Notes under the pieces: model-generated
Told to the model about the DNA's origin: nothing
The model's database searches: none
The model's input: only the letters and a program-made list of their open reading frames with translations
DNA from: an uncultured Sphingomonadales bacterium
GTDB taxonomy: Bacteria; Pseudomonadota; Alphaproteobacteria; Sphingomonadales; Sphingomonadaceae
Assembly (NCBI GenBank): GCA_937898535.1
Contig: CALDKP010000332.1
Coordinates: 1-8,787, forward strand
Length of the DNA stretch: 8,787 bases
Reading direction: 5' to 3'
Shown: in pieces, positions 1 through 6,862 of the stretch
Layout of the letters: every line of letters starts with the position of its first letter
Numbering within the stretch: the first letter of the stretch is position 1
Position numbers and translations under genes: made by a program

Positions 1-240
1 ATCCTTTTTTAAGATAAGTGCGCTAACAAAATCTTAACAACGTCACATTAAACCCCTTAGCCTAGCCTAAGTCCAATCTGCCGTCGACAACAAACACACA
101 TTTTTATACTGAGCGTAGTTAGGTTTTGTGCATAAATTTATGAGACGCTTTACGATTTTTATGCACAAAACTAACAAAGTCGAAGTAACATTACTTAGTA
201 CAAAAGAAAATGCAAAGTTTTTTACAACATTTAGACGAAG
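1..240. other. AT-rich non-coding block of different composition
   Basis: This stretch is about 34% G+C by direct count (81 of 240 bases), while the next 60 bases are about 60%. No frame reads like a protein. The long minus-strand frame across it is only read-through from the PAS_5-like gene, and the plus-strand frame starting at 128 crosses the composition boundary antisense to that gene. It holds a 14-bp inverted repeat (123-171) and a small inverted CTTAG/CTAAG pair (56-71). It may be the end of a mobile element, an intergenic segment brought in by rearrangement, or an assembly join; the sequence alone does not decide. Confidence 0.6.
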
Positions 241-1470
241 AACAAATTCGTCGCCTGCGCCCGCAAATTCGCTGAGGTCACGCTTGCGGGCCGATCGCAA
301 ACGCGCACGTGGGTCATCGGTGGACGCCGTCGTGGCTGGTTCGACGCCTGCAGCGATTTTCTTGGCGCGACGTTCGGCGGCGACAATGGCTTTCAAGCCG
401 CCGTCAAATCCAGCGAGAATAGTGGCGAACGTTCCCATCGGAACAGCATTGCGTTGCGCATATTGAAGCGCGGTGGCAAATTCGGTTAAGCGGGTCTTGT
501 CATAGCCTGCGCCAAAAACCAGCTTAACGATGGGCGTAAATGGCGCGCGTTCCTGCACTTTCAGGCCGGCATCATGAAGCAAGTCTGCATAATCGGCAGG
601 GTGATTGGCGGCAATCAAGGCAAAGTCGTACGCCTGTCCAATCGCCTGATACAAGGCATCGCGCGTCCGAAGATCTGCATCGCGGGCCTGTTCTGCACAT
701 TGCCGTGCGGCATCCAGCCAGTCGGCAAGGCTTGCATTTTCATCGGGCGCGATCGTCTGCAGTAGATAGGGTTCATCGCTGTGATCGTTATCTAGTGGAG
801 CTGCGTCATCAAGCTGCCCCGCCATCGGGCCGTCGGGCCATATAGGGACATGTTCCTGCCGCGGCGGCAATGCTGCGAGCGCGTGTTCGACTTCGGTCTG
901 CAACGGTCCGCTAATGTCTGCAGGCGCGGCTTCTTTCCAGTTGATAACGCCGTAAATGAAATCAATCGTGTCGTCGTCGGACGAATAGGGCAGCAAAATC
1001 CCACGGTACATGATGACATTGTCGCGGTCGTTCACGAACTCGGCTTCAAAGCCAATGGGCGCGTGGTTCGCAATGATTTGAAGATAATGGTCGGTAATGC
1101 GCGACAGGAGCGAACGGCGGGGAACTTCATCCAGATAGGCGATGTCCGCGCTTAAGCCGCATTCGGCGCGCAATTTATCGCCAAGATAGTCAATGGACGG
1201 ATTTTCTATGCCCGAGGTAAAATCGAGGAGAACGCTGTAGTCGCGGAAATCTTCGACGGCCGATGGATCGAGTTCTTCGATGCTTGGATAATTTTTGTCG
1301 TGCAGCTGCGACGTCCAAAAATTATATGCGCGGACCTGCATCCGGCGTTCGTCGCCAGATATTAATGGCGGCGGCTCGATTGCTGCATCTTCGTCCTCAT
1401 AAAGGGTATAAGCGGGCACATCAGCATCAAGGTCTGATCCAAACGGTTCAAATCCGTGCAAATTATCCAT
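67..1470 (-). CDS. PAS_5-like domain protein, 3' end disrupted near 240
   Basis: Probable cytoplasmic sensory or regulatory protein of a type found in sphingomonads; its exact role is unknown. The start at 1470 gives MDNLHGFEPF and has AGGA about 8 bases upstream; an in-frame start at 1515 adds 15 unconvincing residues. Residues about 40-180 match the alphaproteobacterial PAS_5 pattern: an FWTSQL and YPSIEELDP opening, a LLDF strand, YLGDKL, then RGILLPYS and IDFIYGVINWK. An acidic linker and a mostly helical region (about 245-375) follow, with no recognisable output domain. After residue 410 (GAGDEFV) the sequence changes to low-complexity read-through (NVVKNFAFSF and onward) exactly where base composition drops, so about 57 terminal residues are probably not native. 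Relatives, from memory, continue past this point with more strand-rich sequence. It is likely a 3'-truncated gene or a join artefact. It lies downstream of glpK on the same strand, 136 bp away, and is probably transcribed separately. Confidence 0.7.
   Translation of the reverse strand: MDNLHGFEPFGSDLDADVPAYTLYEDEDAAIEPPPLISGDERRMQVRAYNFWTSQLHDKNYPSIEELDPSAVEDFRDYSVLLDFTSGIENPSIDYLGDKLRAECGLSADIAYLDEVPRRSLLSRITDHYLQIIANHAPIGFEAEFVNDRDNVIMYRGILLPYSSDDDTIDFIYGVINWKEAAPADISGPLQTEVEHALAALPPRQEHVPIWPDGPMAGQLDDAAPLDNDHSDEPYLLQTIAPDENASLADWLDAARQCAEQARDADLRTRDALYQAIGQAYDFALIAANHPADYADLLHDAGLKVQERAPFTPIVKLVFGAGYDKTRLTEFATALQYAQRNAVPMGTFATILAGFDGGLKAIVAAERRAKKIAAGVEPATTASTDDPRARLRSARKRDLSEFAGAGDEFVLRLNVVKNFAFSFVLSNVTSTLLVLCIKIVKRLINLCTKPNYAQYKNVCLLSTADWT
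123..171. repeat. 14-bp perfect inverted repeat with nested palindrome
   Basis: GTTTTGTGCATAAA at 123-136 is the exact reverse complement of TTTATGCACAAAAC at 158-171, separated by 21 bp. Within it, CATAAATTTATG at 131-142 is a perfect 12-bp palindrome, so the TTTATG half-site occurs at 137 and again 21 bp later at 158, about two helical turns. No T-run follows on either strand, which argues against an intrinsic terminator. The arrangement is more like a protein-binding operator or recombination site. Function unknown. Confidence 0.6.
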
Positions 1471-1606
1471 CTTTTGGTCCTGTCGATGTAGTTCGCCACA
1501 TGGGCGGCTGTACATTGCAGTCAGATGGTTAAGATGTTGTGAACTGGGACGAAGCGCTGTTGCCCGCCCTCACGGCGAACCGATGCCTGCCATTCGCAAA
1601 TTTGGA

Positions 1607-3073
1607 CTATTGAAGGACACGCGCAAGGGCGTTGGACCAACCTGAAAGCCGCGCGTCGCGTGCCTGCTTTTCCATATTGGGTATAAAGCGCTGCACGCCG
1701 CCGCGCATGACAGTGGCATCTTCAAGCGACTTATAAATTCCGCATCCAACGGCGGCGAGCATTGCGGCGCCAAGTGCTGTCGTTTCGACAAAGGCCGGAC
1801 GTTCGACATCTATCGCGAGCATGTCGGCGAGGTCTTGTGCCATCCAGTCATTGGCAACCATCCCGCCATCAATGCGCAATTCCGCCCAATCGGCACCGTC
1901 CGCAGCAAATGCTGTTTTCAGGTCATGGGTCTGGTGGGCCATCGCCTCCAGCGCGGCGCGGGCGACGTGCGCCTTGGTCGCCGAGAAACTCAGACCGCTG
2001 ATGCTAGCCCGCGCATCGGGACGCCAGTGTGGCGCGCCAAGGCCGGACAATGCGGGTACAAGATATACGCCGCCATTGTCGGGAACGCTGCGCGCCAATG
2101 TTTCGGTGTCTGCAGCGTGCGCAATAAGCCCCAGATCATCGCGCAGCCATTGGACGAGGCTGCCCGCGACAAATACCGATCCTTCCAGCGCATAATGCCG
2201 CTCGCCACCCAATTGATATAATATGGTCGATAGCAGGCGGTTGCGTGACTGGCGTAATGTTGTGCCTGTTTGCGTCAGCACAAACGCGCCCGTGCCAAAT
2301 GTTGCCTTGGTCTGGCCAACCGCAAAGCAGCCTTGGCCGATGGTGGCCGCTTGCTGGTCCCCCGCCATACCCGCAATGCGGATTGGCCCGCCAAAATGTT
2401 CGGGCAATGTCGTGCCAAGATCGCCTGCACAATCGGTTATTTCGGGCAATATGTCGCGCGGTACGCCGAACAGGTCGGTAAGTCCGTCGTCCCATCCGCC
2501 GCTACCAATTGCCATTAATGCTGTGCGTGATGCATTGGTTGCATCGGTGATATGGCTGCCGCCCGTTAGGCGAAACACAAGATAGCTTTCCACCGTGCCA
2601 ACCGCGAGATGCGCGCCGGCATCCTTTAGCTGCGGCCAGTTTTCCAAGGCCCAGCCGATTTTGGAGCCAGAGAAATAGGGATCGAGCAACAAGCCGGTTT
2701 TGGCCTGAACAACGGGTTCTTCGCCTTGTTCCTTCAACGCTGTGCAAATGTCTGCGGTGCGGCGGTCCTGCCACACAATCGCAGGGGCAAGCGGCTTGCC
2801 CGTGCGCTTGTCCCAAAACACAATGGTCTCACGTTGGTTAGTGATGCCAATGCTCGCAATGCGGCCCGCACCGCCTGCCTTCGCAACCATGGTCTGCGCG
2901 CATTCGAGCGTTAGCTTCCAGATTTCTTCGGCATCATGCTCCACCAGGCCAGGTGCCGGATAATGCTGGGTCAATGGGCGCTGGCAGCTATCCACGGCAG
3001 TGCCGTCGGCGGTAAACAGAACGGCGCGGGTTGATGTCGTGCCTTCGTCGATAACAATGATATATTCGCTCAT
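1607..3073 (-). CDS. glpK: Glycerol kinase
   Basis: ATP-dependent kinase of the FGGY family that converts glycerol to sn-glycerol 3-phosphate in the cytoplasm. At 488 residues it is full length. Visible are the N-terminal phosphate-binding DEGTTSTRA (9-17), ITNQRET (77-83) with the glycerol-contacting Arg-Glu pair R81/E82, IVWQDRRT (W101), the YFSGSK signature (Y133), the GDQQ motif with catalytic base D239, FGTGAF (259-264), and the C-terminal FGGY signature GGMVANDWMAQDLADML (403-419). Compared with remembered E. coli GlpK, the FBP-binding GGKGGTR loop is missing (FGGPIRIAG instead, 227-235) and the C-terminal IIAGlc-binding segment is not conserved, so those two controls are probably absent. 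Its ATG overlaps the transporter stop codon as ATGA, so the two are translationally coupled. No glpF or glpD is nearby, which suggests the glycerol is produced inside the cell by the neighbouring galactosidase. Confidence 0.95.
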   Translation of the reverse strand: MSEYIIVIDEGTTSTRAVLFTADGTAVDSCQRPLTQHYPAPGLVEHDAEEIWKLTLECAQTMVAKAGGAGRIASIGITNQRETIVFWDKRTGKPLAPAIVWQDRRTADICTALKEQGEEPVVQAKTGLLLDPYFSGSKIGWALENWPQLKDAGAHLAVGTVESYLVFRLTGGSHITDATNASRTALMAIGSGGWDDGLTDLFGVPRDILPEITDCAGDLGTTLPEHFGGPIRIAGMAGDQQAATIGQGCFAVGQTKATFGTGAFVLTQTGTTLRQSRNRLLSTILYQLGGERHYALEGSVFVAGSLVQWLRDDLGLIAHAADTETLARSVPDNGGVYLVPALSGLGAPHWRPDARASISGLSFSATKAHVARAALEAMAHQTHDLKTAFAADGADWAELRIDGGMVANDWMAQDLADMLAIDVERPAFVETTALGAAMLAAVGCGIYKSLEDATVMRGGVQRFIPNMEKQARDARLSGWSNALARVLQ

Positions 3074-4596
3074 GCCTCAATCGCCGAAAGCCGGCGTCCT
3101 TCCTTGCTCCAGATAAAAACGGCTCGATTGCCAAAGATGATGCGGTTCACCGCCAATGCGGTCAACACACAGGTCACAAGGACAATCGCCATTACGTCAA
3201 TATAATGCAGCCAGCCGATTCCCATATGCTGGTAAAATGTTTCGCCGGCATAAAGCGTGTCGGGCACGTACAAAATGAAATTGTGGAACGCATAAAGCGC
3301 AACGCCCCAAACCAGTCCGGCAATCGCTGCCCGTGCATCCATATTCCGGAACAGCAGCCCGGTAATGAAAGCCGACAGGATCGGCATCGACGACAGGCCG
3401 TTGAGCTGCTGCAACAGGTTGATGATGCTTTTTGCATTTTCATAGACTGGAACGAGCAGGACCGACGTGACGGTCAGGATGATCGACACAATCGCCGCAA
3501 GCCGCCAGTGGTTGGCAACTGGGCGGATAAATTTGTCGTGAAAATCGACCGCGTATAATGCCACGGAACTGTTCAATATGGCACTGGTGTGCGCGATAAC
3601 TGCGGCCATCATCATGGCGGCAAACGCGCCGGACATCCATCCGGGCAATACATGCGCCACAAGCTTTCCATACGCCGCATCGCCCAAGTTACCGAACAAC
3701 TTATAGGCGACGACGCCCGGAATGACGACGATGGCGGGGATGATAAGGATACGGACAATGGCGGCGGCGAGCACGCCCTTTTGCGCTTCCTTGACGGTCG
3801 GCGCGGTCATCGCCTTTTGGGTGATATTCTGGTTGGTTGACCAATAGAATATTTGGATAAAAATCATGCCCGTGAACAATGTGTGGAACGGAATGGGGGA
3901 ATTGATGCTGCCAATCATCGATGTGCGTTCGGCCGGCACAGTGGACAGGTCAAAGCCGACCGCGGCCAGTGCCAATATCACCACCAAAAACGCAATCGCC
4001 AGCACGCCGATGCCCGAATACGTGTCCATAACCGCCACTGCGCGTAAGCCGCCGGTGATGGTGTACATGGCCGCGATAATCGCCATCGGTGCGGCAAACC
4101 AGATCAGCGACCAATCGACGCCGAACATCGATTTCAAAAACAGACTGCCCGAATAGAGCGCAGCGGGAAGGTAGATCAGGATATTGCCCAGCAGAAACAG
4201 CGCCGAAATCACGGTACGTATGCTGCCGCCCTTGTACCGGCGTTCCAGCAACTCTGTCACTGTGGTGCAATTGTTGCGGTAATAAATCGGTACAAAAACA
4301 TAGGCCAAGATCAACAGGCCAACGAAACCCGAAATCTCCCACCATGCGAGCAGCAGCATCTGGTTGCCGTTCATGCCGACCAGTTGTTCGGTCGAAAGGT
4401 TGGTCAGCGTAATCGAGCCTGCGACAAACAGCCAGGTTAGCCCGCCGCCTGCAAGGAACACCTCTTTGGTGGAACCAGCACCCTGCGCGCGCTGGGCACC
4501 CTTTCCATGCACTTTCCAGTACGTCAGGATGGCGATGAGCATGGTGAGCGAAACAAATATGCCGATTTGCGCTGCGCTATTGGTTGTCTCGAACAT
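3070..4596 (-). CDS. Sodium:solute symporter, SGLT/YidK-like
   Basis: Inner-membrane secondary transporter of the SSS family, probably importing a sugar or glycoside with sodium. It has 508 residues and about 13-14 hydrophobic segments, beginning with IGIFVSLTMLIAILTYW (11-27). Family landmarks are the FLAGGGLTW segment (47-55), LTNLSTEQLVG (64-74), E87 in WWEISG, the TVTELLERRY loop (112-121), ITGGLRAVAVMD (180-191), FYWSTNQ (250-256) and EAQKG (270-274). The overall pattern resembles E. coli YidK. Residues aligned by eye with the galactose site of Vibrio SGLT (N66, S68, Q71, E87, Y251) are compatible with a galactoside substrate, but the substrate cannot be proved from sequence. It is the first gene of an operon with glpK and diverges from the alpha-galactosidase. 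The start at 4596 is preceded by a G-rich stretch (GGGGGGCGG), an unusual but usable ribosome-binding site. Confidence 0.9.
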   Translation of the reverse strand: MFETTNSAAQIGIFVSLTMLIAILTYWKVHGKGAQRAQGAGSTKEVFLAGGGLTWLFVAGSITLTNLSTEQLVGMNGNQMLLLAWWEISGFVGLLILAYVFVPIYYRNNCTTVTELLERRYKGGSIRTVISALFLLGNILIYLPAALYSGSLFLKSMFGVDWSLIWFAAPMAIIAAMYTITGGLRAVAVMDTYSGIGVLAIAFLVVILALAAVGFDLSTVPAERTSMIGSINSPIPFHTLFTGMIFIQIFYWSTNQNITQKAMTAPTVKEAQKGVLAAAIVRILIIPAIVVIPGVVAYKLFGNLGDAAYGKLVAHVLPGWMSGAFAAMMMAAVIAHTSAILNSSVALYAVDFHDKFIRPVANHWRLAAIVSIILTVTSVLLVPVYENAKSIINLLQQLNGLSSMPILSAFITGLLFRNMDARAAIAGLVWGVALYAFHNFILYVPDTLYAGETFYQHMGIGWLHYIDVMAIVLVTCVLTALAVNRIIFGNRAVFIWSKEGRRLSAIEA

Positions 4597-4641
4597 CCGC
4601 CCCCCGATGATTTTCGTTGCAAAGCTGTGCTTTTGCTTTTT

Positions 4642-4671
4642 TTGATAATATGCCGGTTAAACGGCTACATA
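4642..4671 (+). promoter_or_regulatory. Candidate promoter for the GH36 gene
   Basis: On the plus strand, TTGATA (4642-4647) is a 5-of-6 match to a -35 box, followed after 18 bp by TACATA (4666-4671), a weak -10. It overlaps the proposed leftward promoter almost base for base. A start near 4678 would leave about 50 bases of leader before the TTG codon. Confidence 0.3.
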
Positions 4672-4674
4672 CAA
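4645..4674 (-). promoter_or_regulatory. Candidate promoter for the symporter-glpK operon
   Basis: On the minus strand, TTGTAT (4674-4669) and TATTAT (4650-4645) form a -35/-10 pair with an 18-bp spacer. The -10 matches the sigma70 consensus at 5 of 6 positions; the -35 matches only at the TTG. The expected start near 4638 would give a leader of about 42 bases. This is pattern-based only. Confidence 0.4.
4652..4665. promoter_or_regulatory. Candidate operator palindrome between divergent genes
   Basis: GCCGGTTAAACGGC is a 14-bp near-palindrome: GCCG and CGGC arms, one G/A mismatch, and a TTAA centre. It lies in the spacer of both proposed promoters, where a repressor could block both directions together. 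The CCGGTTAA-like core resembles LacI-family operators, but no regulator gene is in the window, so the binding protein is unknown. Confidence 0.4.
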
Positions 4675-4717
4675 AACACAAAGTAACAAATGGGTCGCGA
4701 CGGCCAACGGAATTTCT

Positions 4718-4723
4718 GGAGAG
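4718..4723 (+). promoter_or_regulatory. Ribosome-binding site that decides the GH36 TTG start
   Basis: GGAGAG lies 6 bases before TTG at 4730. An ATG at 4725 is closer but in another frame, reaching a stop at 4767-4769 after 14 codons. The galactosidase frame has no ATG until about residue 50, which would remove conserved N-terminal sequence, so TTG is the best start. Confidence 0.6.
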
Positions 4724-4729
4724 CATGAG

Positions 4730-6862
4730 TTGGACCATTTGCGATTTGATGCCCCGGACGCGAGTTTGATATTGGCCTGCGCCAAGGGCGCGCCGCCGTC
4801 GGTCATCTATTGGGGCGCGGCATTGCCCAAAAATGTCGATGCGGCACAGATAGAAAGCCTGTTTTTTCGGCAGGCTATGCACGGCGTCGCAGATGTTGCC
4901 CTGCCGCTGTCCTTGGCAATGGAGCCCGGTCTTGGCCACCCCATGATGCAGGGCTTTGCTGCGCATCGCGGGGGCAAGGATTGGTGCAGTCTTTTCGACG
5001 TCGGCAAAGTCGAAAGCCGACCGCATGGCGCGAAGATCATATGCCGTGATGAACGCACGCGGCTTGGCCTCGCATATGACATTGATTTCGATCCCGCCAC
5101 CGGTGTTCTGCGTATCCGCACGGATTTGACCAATTACGGCGCGGCTGCGCTCGATGTGACCGAAGTGATGACGGCCTGCCTGCCTGTGCCTGCGCACATG
5201 ACCGAGATTGTCGGATTTACCGGCCGCTGGACTCAGGAATTTACCCAAGATCGGGTGACGCGCAGCGCGGGAACATATCTTCGGGAAAACCGCAGCGGCC
5301 GTACCTCGCATTTTAGTTATCCGGCAATGCTGCTGGCGACGCCCAGCACGAACGAAAGTGCGGGTGAGGCATATGGCTTTCATCTGGCATGGAGCGGGAA
5401 CCATCGCCTGCGTGTGGACACGCTGACCGATGGACGCGTGTTGACCGGCCTTGGTGCGCTGTTGCTGCCCGGCGAGGTTCGGCTGGCACCGGGTGAAACC
5501 TATGCGAGCCCCGAGATTGTTGCGGCGTATAGCGCCGATGGGTTGAGCGCGCTGAGCCGCAAATTCCACGAACATGTGCGCACAAAATTGCTGCGGCCAT
5601 CGATGCGCGCCAAGCGGCGGCCTGTGCATTATAACACTTGGGAAGCGGTGTATTTCGACCATGATGTCGCAAAGCTGAAAGACTTGGCAACCCGCGCTGC
5701 GGACATTGGCGTTGAACGCTTTGTTCTGGATGATGGATGGTTCGGGGGCAGGCGACATGACCGCGCCGGGCTGGGTGATTGGACTGTGTCCGCAGATGTT
5801 TACCCCGACGGCCTAAAGCCATTGGTGGATCATGTTACGTCGCTGGGCATGGAATTCGGACTTTGGTTTGAACCCGAAATGGTCAACCCCGACAGCGACC
5901 TGTACCGCGCGCATCCCGTTTGGGTGCTCGGCGTGGAGGGCGTAGATCACGTGCCGTTCCGGTCGCAACTCGCGCTGGACATCAGCCGGACCGAGGTTGC
6001 GGACTATATATTCGACGCCATCGATGCGGTGCTGCGCGATCACGATATAAGCTACATCAAATGGGATATGAACCGCGACCTAAGCCATCCGGGCGGTGCA
6101 TCCGGCACCGCTAAGGCATTCGCACAGGTAACCGCACTTTACGCGCTGCTTGACCGCGTGCGCGCCGCGCATCCCGATGTCGAAATTGAAAGCTGTTCAT
6201 CGGGTGGCGCACGCGCCGATATGGGTGTGCTGGCGCATAGTGACCGCGTCTGGACCTCCGACAGCAATGACGCACTTGACCGGCAATATATCCAACGCGG
6301 CGCAAGCTTTTTCCTGCCGCCCGAAGTGATGGGCTGTCATGTCGGGCCTGCGCGATGCCATGTGAGTGGACGCAGGCTGTCGATGGACATGCGCGCCGCG
6401 ACCGCATTGATGGGGCATATGGGGCTTGAACTCAACCTGTTGACCGAACGGCAGGGCGACCTGGACACGCTTAAGTCGGCCATCGCCTTGCATAAGCGTC
6501 ACCGTGCATTGCTCCATGATGGCAACTTGGTCCGGCTGGATACGGCACCGCAGATAATGGCAAGCGGCGTGGTCGCGCGTGACCGTTCTGAAGCGCTATA
6601 TTCGGTCGCTTCTGTCTTGAGCGATCCGCAGGTTTTGCCTGAACGCTTGCGGTTTGCGGGTTTGGATCCGGACCGAAATTATCTGGTCAAGCTGATCTGG
6701 CCGACAGTCTGGCAAGCCATTAAGGGGCCATCGGCAATCGAGAAAATTGGACTAAATCAGGACGGCGCGACGTTGAGCGGGGCCGCGCTGACACAAGGCG
6801 GGCTGCAACTACCCCACGCGCATCCCGAAACCTGTTTGCTGTTTTACGTTGAGGCCAACTGA
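4730..6862 (+). CDS. Alpha-galactosidase, GH36 family
   Basis: Retaining alpha-galactosidase that removes terminal alpha-linked galactose from oligosaccharides or glycosides. The 710 residues are close to the usual bacterial GH36 length (about 720-745). The N-terminal beta-rich domain runs to about residue 285, followed by the catalytic barrel: HYNTWEAVYFDHD, FVLDDGWFGG (D334, D335, W337), LGDWTVSADVYPDGL, GLWFEPEMV, and KWDMNRD with the expected nucleophile D446. Then come SCSSGGARADMG (C489-G499) and VWTSDSNDALDR with the expected acid/base D511. A C-terminal beta domain follows. There is no signal peptide, so it should act in the cytoplasm on an imported substrate. It diverges from the symporter-glpK operon, pointing to galactosyl-glycerol as a possible substrate; melibiose or raffinose-type sugars are the alternative. 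The start is TTG. Its 3' end overlaps the convergent udgX gene by 19 bp. Confidence 0.93.
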   Translation: MDHLRFDAPDASLILACAKGAPPSVIYWGAALPKNVDAAQIESLFFRQAMHGVADVALPLSLAMEPGLGHPMMQGFAAHRGGKDWCSLFDVGKVESRPHGAKIICRDERTRLGLAYDIDFDPATGVLRIRTDLTNYGAAALDVTEVMTACLPVPAHMTEIVGFTGRWTQEFTQDRVTRSAGTYLRENRSGRTSHFSYPAMLLATPSTNESAGEAYGFHLAWSGNHRLRVDTLTDGRVLTGLGALLLPGEVRLAPGETYASPEIVAAYSADGLSALSRKFHEHVRTKLLRPSMRAKRRPVHYNTWEAVYFDHDVAKLKDLATRAADIGVERFVLDDGWFGGRRHDRAGLGDWTVSADVYPDGLKPLVDHVTSLGMEFGLWFEPEMVNPDSDLYRAHPVWVLGVEGVDHVPFRSQLALDISRTEVADYIFDAIDAVLRDHDISYIKWDMNRDLSHPGGASGTAKAFAQVTALYALLDRVRAAHPDVEIESCSSGGARADMGVLAHSDRVWTSDSNDALDRQYIQRGASFFLPPEVMGCHVGPARCHVSGRRLSMDMRAATALMGHMGLELNLLTERQGDLDTLKSAIALHKRHRALLHDGNLVRLDTAPQIMASGVVARDRSEALYSVASVLSDPQVLPERLRFAGLDPDRNYLVKLIWPTVWQAIKGPSAIEKIGLNQDGATLSGAALTQGGLQLPHAHPETCLLFYVEAN

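Noticed and set aside
123..171. Intrinsic terminator for the leftward PAS_5-like gene
   Set aside because: The stem is AT-rich with a 21-base loop and no T-run follows on either strand.
116..175. Integron attC or chromosomal dif site
   Set aside because: The GTTAG...CTAAC order is the reverse of attC core sites, and the 21-bp gap is too long for a dif-type site.
128..466. Plus-strand gene beginning MHKFMRR
   Set aside because: It crosses the composition boundary, is antisense to a better supported gene and has low-complexity, arginine-rich content typical of a shadow frame.
1471..1606. Promoter for the PAS_5-like gene (TTCACA box on the minus strand)
   Set aside because: TTCACA is a good -35 match but no acceptable -10 lies 16-19 bp downstream.
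1533..1614. Remnant of a plus-strand coding end (LPALTANRCLPFANLDY then stop)
   Set aside because: Only about 25 codons follow an upstream stop, there is no start with a ribosome-binding site, and no family is recognised.
4577..5758. Long minus-strand open frame of 393 codons
   Set aside because: It lies antisense to the GH36 gene and spans the promoter region; composition is rich in Arg, His, Gln and Cys without domains, so it is a shadow of the real gene.
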